DNA of 64,000 bases from Micromonospora sp. MA102 (lineage in GTDB: Bacteria > Actinomycetota > Actinomycetes > Mycobacteriales > Micromonosporaceae). The stretch is from contig NZ_JAMWEG010000023.1 in assembly GCF_025460765.1 (NCBI RefSeq), positions 37,128 to 101,127 on the forward strand, given 5' to 3'. Positions within the stretch are counted from its first letter, which is position 1, and each line of letters opens with the position of its first letter. This document shows positions 52,923 through 61,498 of the stretch, one piece after another. A program made the position numbers and the translations under genes. A model generated the notes under the pieces. The model searched no databases. It saw only the letters and a program-made list of their open reading frames with translations, and was not told the DNA's origin.

Positions 52923-53948
52923 ATGCTTCGGGGGATGGCGGGTATGGGTCTGCCGGCGCTGCGGCGCACGGTGACGCACCCGGCCGTCTGGTCGTTGCCG
53001 GCGATGGCGCTGCTGGTGCTCGCGGCCATGCCGCTCAACGACGGCTTCTACGATTTCTGGGTCAACTACGACGCGCAGGGCGACGCGCAGCAGTACGAGC
53101 GGATCTACACCACGCGGATCTTCCGGCACACCTCGGGATTCCTTTGCGGACAGTTGTTGGCGCTGCTGGTGGGCGCCGCCCTCGTCCGCCGGAATTCCCA
53201 GGCCAGGGCCCTCGCGGTGGCGGTTCCGCTCGCGGTGCTCCTGGCAGGTGTGAGCTTCGCCGTCGCGTACCCGCTCGCCCGGGCCCGCACCGGCTCCTTC
53301 CTGACGACACCGCCGCTCGACGACCCGGTCCTGGTCCGGGTCCTCCTGTGTGAGCTGGCCGCCTACCCGCTCTACGCCGCCGCCGGCGTCGGCCTCGGCG
53401 CGCTGCTCGGACGCCTGCGGCGACGCGCAACGCGCTGGCCGCTCGTGGTCCTGCTCCTGCTGGGCTGGTTCGTCGCCACCATGACCGGGCTGCTCCAGGA
53501 CGACCGGTTCAACGCGCCACCCGGGCTGCTGTGGGCCGTCCCGCCGATCGCGGCCGGCACGGCGATCGCACTGGCCGGCCTCTCGCTGGATGTCTGGGTC
53601 GGGCCGGCCGTGCTGGTGGGCGACTGGGGGCGCGGTGCCAGTGTCGCCCTGCTGGTGGGCGCCGCGGCGTACGCCCTGGGGTTGAACTTGCTCGCCGCCT
53701 GGACCGACGTCGCCCCCGGTCCGATTCCGAACGGTCGCCCGGCGGGCCGGCACGCACGGGTCGAGGGCCCGCCTGACGAGGTCGGTGCAGGGTGCCCGCC
53801 GCCGCCGGCGGCTCAGGCTGCCCGGGTGGTCCTGCCGGTACGCCGCACGGCGGCCTCGCGGCCTTCCCCGTACTCTGGCGGCCGTCACCGGGCGGCGAAC
53901 CATCAGTCTTCCGACGAAGCCGTGCGTGAGAGGGGGGACCAAGCATGA
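52923..53948 (+). CDS. Multi-pass membrane protein with an odd C-terminal tail
   Basis: 341 residues from the ATG at 52923 (the frame opens at 52857). About six or seven helices lie between residues 15 and 265, with a conserved-looking outer loop FYDFWVNYDAQGDAQQYERI. After LLAAWTDVAPGP a tail of some 75 residues is Pro/Arg/Ser-rich and unlike the rest, so the original stop may have been lost by deletion. The stop overlaps the next start in ATGA. I do not recognise the family. Confidence 0.6.
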   Translation: MLRGMAGMGLPALRRTVTHPAVWSLPAMALLVLAAMPLNDGFYDFWVNYDAQGDAQQYERIYTTRIFRHTSGFLCGQLLALLVGAALVRRNSQARALAVAVPLAVLLAGVSFAVAYPLARARTGSFLTTPPLDDPVLVRVLLCELAAYPLYAAAGVGLGALLGRLRRRATRWPLVVLLLLGWFVATMTGLLQDDRFNAPPGLLWAVPPIAAGTAIALAGLSLDVWVGPAVLVGDWGRGASVALLVGAAAYALGLNLLAAWTDVAPGPIPNGRPAGRHARVEGPPDEVGAGCPPPPAAQAARVVLPVRRTAASRPSPYSGGRHRAANHQSSDEAVRERGDQA

Positions 53949-55237
53949 CGGCGGTACCGGGCCAGCGGTCGACGGCGGCGAGTTCGGCGGTTGCCGGGCA
54001 GGCGGCGGAGGAGGATCTGCGTGCGCTGTTCGGGCAGTCCATTGCCGTTTTCGCGTCGCTCGCGGGGTCGACGCATGTGGTGGAGTCGGCGAACCCGGCG
54101 TTCTTCGCCGCCATCGGGGGCGAACGGGCGCGCACCGGGGTCGCGATCGCCGAGTTGATGCCCGAACTGGCGGATCAGGGCTTCATCGCTCTGCTGGATG
54201 AGGTCTACCGCACGGGTGAGCCCTACACCGGCCGTGACGCCCGGGTCGTGCTGGGCGCCGGCCCGCACGCGCGGGAGGCGTTCTTCGACTTCACCTACGA
54301 GCCGCGCCGCGACGCCAGTGGCACGGTGACCGGGATCATCGTGATCGGCGTGGAGACCACCCAGGTCAAGCACGCCCAACGGCTGATGGTCGAACACCGC
54401 GCCATGCTGGAACAGATCGCCCGTCAGGCGCCCCTGACCGAGGTGCTCGGCGGTATGGCGCGCTGCATCGAGAACCTGGCACCGCAGCAGATGCTCGTCT
54501 CCGTGCTGCTCGCCGATCCCGACGGCCGGCACCTGCGCCACGGCGCCGCACCGAGCCTGCCCGACTTCTACAACGAGGCCATCGACGGGATCGCCACCGG
54601 TGAGGGTGTCGGCTCGTGCGGCACCGCCGCGCACCGGCGGGAACCGGTCATCGTCACCGACATCGCCACCGACCCGTTCTGGGACGACTTCCGGGACCTG
54701 GCCGAGCAGGCCGGGCTCGCCGCGTGCTGGTCGACACCGATCCTGGCCCGCGACGGCGGCCTGTTGGGCACCTTCGCCATGTATCACCGCACCCCCCGCG
54801 TCCCGCAGGACACCGACCTCGCTCTGGCCCGGGTCTTCGCCGGCACCGCGGCCCTGGCCATCGAACGCCACCACGTCGAACAGGCGAAGGCGGCCGCGGA
54901 GGCACGCGCCCGGACAGCGCATGAGGAGCTGGCCAAGGCGGTACGCGCGGAGCGGCAACTGCGCGCCGAGGCCGAGCACCGCGCCGCCGCCGCCGCGGAT
55001 CTCGCGGACCGGATGCGCGTCGCCGCGGCCGCTCAGGCCGCCCGGCCGCATCCCGAGCACTGCCAGCTCGGCGGCGCGCAGGGGTGCACCGCATCAGCCA
55101 GGATCAAGGTCGCCGATTCGTGGGGCGACGCGGCGTGGGGTTGTGAGGCCCACGTCGAGGAAGCCATCCTCAACGTGCGGTCGGTGTTCATCGCCAGCGA
55201 GGAGCTCGGCGGCCTGGCCGCGTACCTCAACCGCTGA
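53945..55237 (+). CDS. PAS-GAF sensor protein with Cys/His C-terminal domain
   Basis: 430 residues. PAS domain (about 25-135), GAF domain (about 155-315; DGIATGEGVGSCGTAAHRRE, ACWSTPILARDGGLLGTFAM), coiled coil (about 315-370), then a 60-residue domain with HPEHC, a Cys seven residues on, and WGCEAHVEEAI: a CX7C-X18-CX2H spacing that could hold Zn. No kinase, PP2C, GGDEF or HTH domain follows, so the output is unknown. TACTCT at 53871 may be a promoter and GGGGGGA precedes the ATG. Confidence 0.8.
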   Translation: MTAVPGQRSTAASSAVAGQAAEEDLRALFGQSIAVFASLAGSTHVVESANPAFFAAIGGERARTGVAIAELMPELADQGFIALLDEVYRTGEPYTGRDARVVLGAGPHAREAFFDFTYEPRRDASGTVTGIIVIGVETTQVKHAQRLMVEHRAMLEQIARQAPLTEVLGGMARCIENLAPQQMLVSVLLADPDGRHLRHGAAPSLPDFYNEAIDGIATGEGVGSCGTAAHRREPVIVTDIATDPFWDDFRDLAEQAGLAACWSTPILARDGGLLGTFAMYHRTPRVPQDTDLALARVFAGTAALAIERHHVEQAKAAAEARARTAHEELAKAVRAERQLRAEAEHRAAAAADLADRMRVAAAAQAARPHPEHCQLGGAQGCTASARIKVADSWGDAAWGCEAHVEEAILNVRSVFIASEELGGLAAYLNR

Positions 55238-55328
55238 GTCGCCGGTCCACCGGCTGACGGGGTGCCCGCGGCGGCCGGCGGTGACCCGCGTTGGGCTTCG
55301 GACGCGGCGCCTCCTGTTCCTCCGGTCT

Positions 55329-55475
55329 GTGCAGGCCCGGCTCCCCACCTACACGGAGGCGAACACCCCGGCGAAGCGGGACCTGTACGCCCGCCACGGC
55401 TACGTCGCGCACCAGCCCTTCACGCTCCCCGACGGCACCATCACCTACCCGATGTGGCGGAGTCCGCCCAGCTCC
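55329..55475 (+). pseudogene. C-terminal remnant of a GNAT acetyltransferase
   Basis: The frame reads LPTYTEANTPAKRDLYARHG, then YVAHQPFTLPDGTITYPMWRSP, the normal end of a GNAT of the kind that finishes with a proline-tryptophan-Met-Trp-Arg motif. No start, no acetyl-CoA loop and no proper stop are present. Only about 45 codons survive, between the PAS-GAF gene and the HAD gene. The remaining bases of this 299-nt gap hold nothing else I can support. Confidence 0.65.
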
Positions 55476-55536
55476 TGCCCGCGGCGGGCACCGCGTCCGC
55501 CCGCCGGGACCAGTCCCCGCTCCCGAGGAGTCCGCC

Positions 55537-56364
55537 GTGATCCAGTTCTCCGACGTCGACCTGTCCGCGGTGCGGGTGCTGCTGTGCGACGCCGACGGCA
55601 ACCTCTTCCCGTCCGAGGAGCCCGCCTTCGCCGCCTCGGTCGAGGTGGCCAACGCGTTCCTGGCCGCGTACGGGGTGCCCGGCACCCTCACCGCCGAGCA
55701 GTTGCGCCTCGGCTCCGCGGGCAGGAACTTCCGCACCACGGCCGTGGACCTCTGCGTCGCCTCCGGCGTACCCGTCGAGGCGGCCGTCGCCGGAGGGCGC
55801 CCGGAGGCGGTCGTCGCGCCGGGACCGACCCTGGCCGGCCGCCCGGTGCTGACCGCCGCCGCGCTGGAGCGCTGGGTGGCCGAGGAGAAGACCCGGGTCA
55901 CCGCCCACCTCGGGGACGTGCTGCGGCCGGACCCGGAGGTGCGGGACGTGCTCGGCACGCTCGCCCCGCACGTCACGCTCGCCGCGGTGAGCAGCAGCGC
56001 GGGCAGCCGGTTGGCGGCCTGCTTCCGCGCCACCGGGCTGGCCGGGCTCATCCCGGTGGAGCGGCGCTACAGCGCCGAGGACTCGCTGCCCGTACCCACC
56101 GGCAAGCCGGACCCGGCGATCTACCGGCACGCCGGGCGGGAGCTGGGCTGCGGCGGCGCCGAGGGTCTGGCCGTGGAGGACTCGGCGCCCGGCGTGCGGT
56201 CCGCCGTGGCCGCCGGCTTCCCCACCATCGGCAACGTCGTGTTCGTGCCGGAGGCGGAACGCGCCGGACGGATCGAGGCGCTGCGCCGGGCCGGCGTCAT
56301 CGCCGTGGTCACCTCGTGGCGCGAGCTCGCCGACCTGCTGCTGCCGGCGGTCGGCACGCCCTGA
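55537..56364 (+). CDS. HAD family hydrolase
   Basis: 275 residues from the GTG at 55537, with GAGG upstream. Motif I LLCDADGNLFPSEE keeps both Asp residues; AAVSSSAGSRL is motif II; PTGKPDPAIYRHAG carries the Lys; LAVEDSAPGVRSAVAAG is motif IV. HAD-IA with a larger cap (about residues 30-140), like beta-phosphoglucomutase relatives. Substrate unknown. Confidence 0.85.
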   Translation: MIQFSDVDLSAVRVLLCDADGNLFPSEEPAFAASVEVANAFLAAYGVPGTLTAEQLRLGSAGRNFRTTAVDLCVASGVPVEAAVAGGRPEAVVAPGPTLAGRPVLTAAALERWVAEEKTRVTAHLGDVLRPDPEVRDVLGTLAPHVTLAAVSSSAGSRLAACFRATGLAGLIPVERRYSAEDSLPVPTGKPDPAIYRHAGRELGCGGAEGLAVEDSAPGVRSAVAAGFPTIGNVVFVPEAERAGRIEALRRAGVIAVVTSWRELADLLLPAVGTP

Positions 56365-56406
56365 CCGGCCCGGCCCGGCGGCTCCGCGGGGAGGTGGTGA
56401 CGCGGG

Positions 56407-57120
56407 TCAGGCCCTGGGCTTGCGGGCGGCGCTCGCCACCAGCGCCTCGGCGACGTCGCGGACCTTGCGGTTGCTGTCCTGGGACAGCCGCGACAGCAGC
56501 GCGAACGCCTCGTCCGGTGAGCAGCGCCGCTCGGCCATGATGATGCCCTTGGCCTGCTCGATGACCGCCCGGCTCCGCATCGCCGCGCGCATCTGCTCGG
56601 ACAGGGCGGCGGCGCTGTCGTACAGGTGCGCGTTGGCCAGCGCCACCGCGGCGTACGCGGCGAAGCCCTCCGCCGTCGCGATGGCGTCCTGGTCGAAGGC
56701 GTGCGCCTCGCCGCCGTAGACGTTGAGGGCTCCGACGACCGCCTCCTGGATCGGCAGCCCGATGGACAGTGAGCTGCCGACGCCGGCGGAGCGGGCCCGG
56801 TCCGCCCATTCGGGCCACCGCGGCTCGGCCGACATGTCCGGGACGGAGATCGAGGAGGCGCCGACGGAGGCGTCCACGCAGGGGCCACGGCCGTGGTCGT
56901 ACTGCCACTGGTCGAGGTCGCGGGCGATCTCGTCGGTGGCCATGAGGGACCGGCCGTCGGCGCCGCGAAACAGGCTCACCGTCAGCCTCCTGGCTCCCGG
57001 GATGCTCCGGGTGGCAAGCTCCGCGATCCGGCCCAGCATGTCGTCGAGGCTCGTCTCGTCCAGCCTGATCCGGCCCAGTTCGGCGAAGGCGTCCTTGGGG
57101 TCCTCACTCGGCTGTGTCAT
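56407..57120 (-). CDS. GAF and ANTAR domain regulator
   Basis: 237 residues from the ATG at 57120 (AAGGA upstream). GAF domain about 20-165 (DDMLGRIAELATRSIPGARR, VGSSLSIGLPIQ), then the ANTAR domain with IEQAKGIIMAERRCSPDEAF. ANTAR proteins bind paired RNA hairpins and prevent termination; the GAF part would sense a ligand or redox state. A 16-bp palindrome lies just upstream of its Shine-Dalgarno. It may respond with the PAS-GAF protein to a similar signal. Confidence 0.92.
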   Translation of the reverse strand: MTQPSEDPKDAFAELGRIRLDETSLDDMLGRIAELATRSIPGARRLTVSLFRGADGRSLMATDEIARDLDQWQYDHGRGPCVDASVGASSISVPDMSAEPRWPEWADRARSAGVGSSLSIGLPIQEAVVGALNVYGGEAHAFDQDAIATAEGFAAYAAVALANAHLYDSAAALSEQMRAAMRSRAVIEQAKGIIMAERRCSPDEAFALLSRLSQDSNRKVRDVAEALVASAARKPRA

Positions 57121-57135
57121 GGGAGATCCTTGTCG

Positions 57136-57151
57136 GCCGGCGTACGCCGGC
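57136..57151. repeat. 16-bp palindrome in the ANTAR gene leader
   Basis: GCCGGCGTACGCCGGC is perfectly self-complementary, 15 nt before the ATG and next to the AAGGA site. It can form a 6-bp hairpin with loop GTAC. Confidence 0.6.
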
Positions 57152-57334
57152 GGGTCGGGAGCGTCGGTTGGCGGATGCCGCCCTGGGCGTGCGACTGACG
57201 TCCCCCGGCGGGAGGGCCGGAAAACCCTTCGCGCGAGACGGTTCATCGACGCGCGGGGCGGCCCCGACGGGTCCGGCGGCAGGTGTAGCGGCGGCTTCCG
57301 AGGGTAGGGACCTCTGCGGGTCAAGAAACGGACG

Positions 57335-57391
57335 TCCAGCTACGTCACCGGTGAGGTGCTCGGCGTCAGCGGCGGCAAGCCGCTGGCCTGA
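57335..57391 (+). pseudogene. 3' relic of an SDR gene
   Basis: SSYVTGEVLGVSGGKPLA followed by TGA is the usual end of SDR proteins. The reading upstream quickly loses SDR character. The other bases in this 339-nt gap (57121-57459) hold the palindrome above and nothing else I can name. Confidence 0.6.
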
Positions 57392-57459
57392 CGTCCGACC
57401 CCGAGCCTCGGTCGGGCCGCCCCACGCCCCGGAGCGTGGGCGACCCGAAAGGCAGCCGG

Positions 57460-58119
57460 TCAGGCGGGACCGCCACCCCGCCGTCGCAGTCTCCGGGCCA
57501 CCCGGGACCCGACGGCGCGGGCGCCGGACACGGTCCGGACGAGATGACGCCTGTTCTCGTGGACGTACGCCGAGATCAACGCGACGAGGAAGCTCAACCC
57601 CGTGAGCCAGGCCAGCCACTCCCCGACCGAGGCCAGCAGCGGCAGGGTCACGAACAGGCAGACGAACCCGGACAGCGGGAAGACCAGTTGCAGGCCGAAC
57701 TCGTACAGCAGGGAGCGGCCGTCCCGCTGCTGCGCGTAGAAGTCGTCCCACCGGAAGACCCGGTCGTCCCCGGAGCACTCGACGGCGATGGGCCGGAGCA
57801 CGTCCCGGGTGTACCGGTTCGCCGCCTCGCGGTCGCGCCGGCGCCGCAGGATGGTGATCCCCGAGGTCGCCGCCAGCACCGGAACCGCGAGCAGCAGGCG
57901 CGGATCCGCCCGGTTCGCCACCACGAACCCGAGGATCACGGCCACCACGGTCAGGTACGCGCCGACCAGGGCGTGCGACGCGGCGGATTTCTGGGCCATG
58001 ACGGCTCGGATCGCGGTGTACTCCGCGACGACCAGGTGGGTGCGGTTGTCGACGCGAGCAGCGGTCGCTTCGTCGCCCGGTGGAGCACCTCTCGGACGGG
58101 CCAGGTCATTCCACGTCAC
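57460..58119 (-). CDS. Four-helix membrane protein, unknown function
   Basis: 219 residues from the GTG at 58119. HLVVAEYTAIRAVMAQKSAA precedes the first pair of helices (about 50-100), the middle part is soluble (DREAANRYTRDVLRPIAVEC), and the second pair follows (about 150-195). The C terminus is strongly basic. Similar proteins occur in Streptomyces as hypothetical. No operon partner is evident; the desaturase gene ends 50 nt upstream on the same strand. Confidence 0.72.
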   Translation of the reverse strand: MTWNDLARPRGAPPGDEATAARVDNRTHLVVAEYTAIRAVMAQKSAASHALVGAYLTVVAVILGFVVANRADPRLLLAVPVLAATSGITILRRRRDREAANRYTRDVLRPIAVECSGDDRVFRWDDFYAQQRDGRSLLYEFGLQLVFPLSGFVCLFVTLPLLASVGEWLAWLTGLSFLVALISAYVHENRRHLVRTVSGARAVGSRVARRLRRRGGGPA

Positions 58120-58168
58120 GCGTCGATGATGGCAACCCTCCACAAGGGTCCGGCCGGCCGGCCGCCGG

Positions 58169-59257
58169 TCACCGGTCGCGGGCGGGTCGGCGTCCGGCGA
58201 GCCGTTCGCGGGAGCCGACGTCATCCAGGTGGCGCAGCGCCTCCGCCCAGGAGCGACCCAGGGTGGTCTCGTGGTAGTCGAGGCCGTGCTCGGCGCAGAA
58301 CCGCCGGATCAACGGCTGGGCATGACGCAGGTTGGGACACGGCATGCTGGGGAACAGGTGGTGCTCAATCTGGTAGTTCAGCCCGCCGAGCGCGACGTCG
58401 ACGAACCTCCCGCCCCGCACGTTGCGGGAGGTGAGCACCTGCCGCCGCAGGTAGCCGAGGTCGTCGTCGGCACCGAGGATCGGCATGCCCTTGTGGTTGG
58501 GAGCGAACGAGCAACCGAGGTAGAGGCCGAGCACACCCTGGTTGACCAGGATGAACGCGACGGCCTGCGCCGGGCTCAGGACCAGGAACACGGCGGTGAG
58601 GTAGCCGCCCAGGTGCAGGGCCAGCAGCCCGGCCTCGACGGGCCGGCGTGCGAGCGGACGCCGCCGGAGGACCGCCCGCACGCTGTTGCCATGCAGGTGC
58701 AGGCCCTCCAGGAGGAGCAGCGGGAAGAACAGGTACGCCTGGTGACGCACGAAAAGTGCGCCAAGGCCGCGCCGACGCCGGGCCTGGTCGGCCGTGAAGG
58801 ACAGGGGTGCCACCCCGATGTCAGGGTCCCTGCCCTCGGTGTTCGGGTGGGCGTGGTGCCGGTTGTGCTTGTCCACCCACCAGCCGTAGCTGATTCCGGT
58901 CAACAGGGTGCCGTGCAGGAGGCCGATCAGGTCGTTGGCCCGTCGCGAACGCGCGATCTGCCGGTGACCGGCGTCGTGGCCGATGAACGCGGACTGCGCG
59001 AAGACCACTGCGAGGGCCACCGCGAGCACGAGCTGCCACCACGACTCCCCCGACCTCACGAACAGGGCCCACAGTCCGGCGGAGCAGCCGACGACGAGGC
59101 CGATCCGTAGCGCGTAGTGGCCGCGCCGCCGTTCGAGGAGGCCCGCCGCGCGGATCTGCCGGGACAGGTCGGCGTAGTCGCTTCCCCGTTGGGGGTCTCG
59201 CGGTCGTGCCGCGGCAGGCGCCGGCCCGGCCACCGGTCCGGGCGAGGAGATCGTCAC
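58169..59257 (-). CDS. Fatty acid desaturase (membrane, three His boxes)
   Basis: 362 residues. Box I GHDAGH, box II HNRHHAHPN, box III NYQIEHHLFP, with four hydrophobic helices. This is a diiron acyl-lipid or acyl-CoA desaturase of the delta-6/DesA3-like group that uses O2 and reduced ferredoxin or a reductase. The GTG at 59257 overlaps the stop of a 57-codon gene (GTGA), so both are co-translated. Confidence 0.93.
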   Translation of the reverse strand: MTISSPGPVAGPAPAAARPRDPQRGSDYADLSRQIRAAGLLERRRGHYALRIGLVVGCSAGLWALFVRSGESWWQLVLAVALAVVFAQSAFIGHDAGHRQIARSRRANDLIGLLHGTLLTGISYGWWVDKHNRHHAHPNTEGRDPDIGVAPLSFTADQARRRRGLGALFVRHQAYLFFPLLLLEGLHLHGNSVRAVLRRRPLARRPVEAGLLALHLGGYLTAVFLVLSPAQAVAFILVNQGVLGLYLGCSFAPNHKGMPILGADDDLGYLRRQVLTSRNVRGGRFVDVALGGLNYQIEHHLFPSMPCPNLRHAQPLIRRFCAEHGLDYHETTLGRSWAEALRHLDDVGSRERLAGRRPARDR

Positions 59258-59427
59258 GGGCGCGGGGTGTCGGCCAGGTCGGCCGGGTCGAGCCGCAGGA
59301 GGGCGAACAATCCGGTGTGCTCGTCGGAGTCCACCCGCTCCGGTAGCTCACGCTCGACCCAGTCGGCCCTGACCTGCTGGCCGCGTTGACGAAGAAGGCT
59401 GACGATCCTGTGCCGGGCGATCCGCAT
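59254..59427 (-). CDS. 57-residue protein coupled to the desaturase
   Basis: MRIARHRIVSLLRQRGQQVR then ADWVERELPERVDSDEHTGL; GGGAG lies six nt before the ATG at 59427. It is soluble, helical and charged, with no known domain. Its stop overlaps the desaturase start by 4 nt. It may be a partner or regulator of the desaturase. Confidence 0.6.
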   Translation of the reverse strand: MRIARHRIVSLLRQRGQQVRADWVERELPERVDSDEHTGLFALLRLDPADLADTPRP

Positions 59428-59477
59428 CGGGTGCTCCCTGGTAGCGCCGCCCGGAAGAGTCATGCTCATCAACGGCG

Positions 59478-59873
59478 GTGGCGGCACTGGCAGCCACCGG
59501 AGACCCGGGCGACAGATTCACCGTACGCCTCTGGGGAGGGCATCCGCACCTGGTCGAGGGCGGCTGCCCGGCGGCTCTCGCGGAGCGGTACCGCCGGGAG
59601 AGGCGTACGCTGAGGGTATCGCTCGGGACTCCGGTGACTGACGGTCCGCTGACGGCGGACGCCCCCACCGATCGGGGCCACCGCGTCACCCCACCGCCGC
59701 CCATTCAGCAGCCCGGCCGCCGACTCCACGTCGCGTCCCCGGCCGGCAGCTTCCCGCACCGGCACGCCCGGGCAGCGACAGTCCGTCGCACGCCCGCCCT
59801 CACCCGACCGCCCGCGCCGGCCCACCCCGGCGGCGGGTACGTCGGGCACCCATCGGAAGGCGGCGGTTCGTGA
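59478..59873 (+). CDS. Doubtful hypothetical protein
   Basis: 131 codons from GTG. The first 55 (DRFTVRLWGGHPHLVEGGCP...) look protein-like, but the rest is Pro/His/Arg-rich and resembles non-coding GC-rich DNA. It ends in TGATG with the next gene. If it is not a gene, 59428-59872 is an intergenic stretch with nothing else that I recognise. Confidence 0.3.
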   Translation: MAALAATGDPGDRFTVRLWGGHPHLVEGGCPAALAERYRRERRTLRVSLGTPVTDGPLTADAPTDRGHRVTPPPPIQQPGRRLHVASPAGSFPHRHARAATVRRTPALTRPPAPAHPGGGYVGHPSEGGGS

Positions 59874-60286
59874 TGACCGCACCCCGGAACAGGCCCGTCC
59901 CACTCTCCACCCTCAACGGCCACGACGGCCCGGCGGCTGCTCGTCCGACCTTCCGTCGTTCCTCAGTGAAGCGATCACGGATCGGGGAGCTGTGGGTCGT
60001 CGCCGTGGTGTTCGCGATCGTGCTCCTGCTGCTCATGATCTTCGTGCTGCAGAACGGGCAGCGCGCCGAGGTGACGTTCCTCGGCGCACACGCCGCCCTG
60101 CCGGTCGGTGTGGCGCTGCTGTTGGCCGCGATCATCGGGGTCCTGCTCGTCGCCCTTCCCGGCACCGCCCGGATCGTGCAGTTGAGGATGCGTCAACGCC
60201 GGCGCGCCACGGTGGCCCCCGGGTCGCCCGCGCCCGGACCGACCGCTTCGCCGACGCCCGGCGCCGCCACCCACCGGGAGGGCTGA
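59873..60286 (+). CDS. LapA-domain membrane protein (DUF1049)
   Basis: 137 residues from the ATG at 59873 (a GTG at 59870 is possible). Helix 1 VVAVVFAIVLLLLMIFVLQN, then GQRAEVTFLGAHAALPVGV, helix 2 and a basic end: the LapA/YciS layout. In enterobacteria LapA-like proteins take part in lipopolysaccharide assembly control; the actinobacterial role is unknown. The next gene follows after 3 nt. Confidence 0.8.
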   Translation: MTAPRNRPVPLSTLNGHDGPAAARPTFRRSSVKRSRIGELWVVAVVFAIVLLLLMIFVLQNGQRAEVTFLGAHAALPVGVALLLAAIIGVLLVALPGTARIVQLRMRQRRRATVAPGSPAPGPTASPTPGAATHREG

Positions 60287-60289
60287 CCC

Positions 60290-60850
60290 ATGTCCGTCAC
60301 CCGGCAACGGGGCACCGTGAGCCCCCCGTCCGCGCCCACCGCGCCCCGGCTCGTCCTCGCCACCAACCGGGCGCGGTCGGTCCTCGACGGCGCGTGGTGG
60401 CCCCGGTCCTGGGACCCGGTCGCCGAACTGCCTGGTCTTGTTCTCGCCCTGGCGGAACGCCACGGTCGGATCCGGCACATCATGCTCAACATCGACGCCT
60501 GGGACAGCCGGTTCCGCCGGTTGGCCGTCGGACCGGATCTGGTCCGGCTCGGCTGGTTCGACACCCTCGACCCCGCCGTGCTGGTTGCCACCACCGGCGG
60601 GGACATCCAGGTCGACCTGCTCATCGTGCCGCCCGCCACCGCGGCGGCCGCAGCCGAGCAGGCGATGGCGGCCGCCGCCGACCCGACAAACGTCAGGCGC
60701 GCGCCGGAAATCCTGGCCGCCCTGCGGGTGCCACCGGCCCCGAGGGCCGGCACCGGCGCCGATCCGCGCGCGGTGTGGGACAACGAGGGCGGTGGCGGCG
60801 GGGTCGCCGCGAGGGGCGGCGGGTCACGGGGCGGCCCGGGACACGACTGA
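60290..60850 (+). CDS. DUF5994 family protein
   Basis: 186 residues. RSVLDGAWWPRSWDPVAELPGLV and GRIRHIMLNIDAWDSRFRRL are the conserved DUF5994 core, found in Micromonospora and Streptomyces. The C terminus is Gly/Arg-rich. Function unknown. It is translated with the LapA-like gene (3-nt spacing). Confidence 0.85.
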   Translation: MSVTRQRGTVSPPSAPTAPRLVLATNRARSVLDGAWWPRSWDPVAELPGLVLALAERHGRIRHIMLNIDAWDSRFRRLAVGPDLVRLGWFDTLDPAVLVATTGGDIQVDLLIVPPATAAAAAEQAMAAAADPTNVRRAPEILAALRVPPAPRAGTGADPRAVWDNEGGGGGVAARGGGSRGGPGHD

Positions 60851-61013
60851 CCGGTGCGGGCCGGGGGTGCACGGCCCGCGTTCCTGCCCGCTGAGGCCGA
60901 CGCTCGCCTAGTGTCGAGCGGGGCACCCGGCCGCGTCCAACGCGCCCGGTTCCGGCCGGTCGCGCAGCGCTGCCGGGTCCCGCACGACGCCGGAGTCAGC
61001 AGACGGGCCCCTG

Positions 61014-61498
61014 ATGACGATCGACCGAGCGGTGGGGTTGACCCGCGCAGGCGGTGGACCCCAGCGGGCGACCCTGCTGGAGCTGTTCCTCGATCTGGTG
61101 TTCGTCGCCGCGCTCGCCCTGACGTCCCGATCGTTGGCCCAGCGTCTCGACGCGGTCGGGGTCTTCCAGACCGTCCTGCTGCTCATGGCGATCTGGTGGG
61201 TCTGGTCCGTCACCGCGCTGACCACCGACCTCTACCACAGGCAGCGGCCGCCCATCTTCGCCGTGACGCTCTGGGTCATGCTCGGGACCATCCTGATGGC
61301 CGGCACGCTGCCCGAGGCCTTCTCCGACCACGCCCTGACCTTCGCGGGCGCCTACGTGGCGATTCACCTGGGCCGCGGCATCTTCCTGGTCGCCGCTCTG
61401 CACGGCCGGACGGCACGGTTGCACGCCAGCCGGTTCATCTTCTGGTTCGTCCTGTCCGCCGTACCGTGGCTCGCCGGCGGTCTCGTTCCCGGCTGGGC
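61014..61498 (+). pseudogene. Truncated LtrA (low-temperature requirement) gene
   Basis: About 161 codons from the ATG at 61014 are clear LtrA: LLELFLDLVFVAALALTSRS, MAIWWVWSVTALTTDLY, GRGIFLVAAL and FWFVLSAVPWLAG. Full-length LtrA has about 380-400 residues with up to twelve helices; here the family sequence stops at about 61498 and the frame continues through another gene's DNA. A TAGTGT near 60909 is a possible promoter. Confidence 0.75.

Noticed and set aside
57460..58119. SLATT-type conflict-system effector
   Set aside because: Four helices in two pairs and no partner nucleotide cyclase or effector gene nearby; resemblance is only in general layout.
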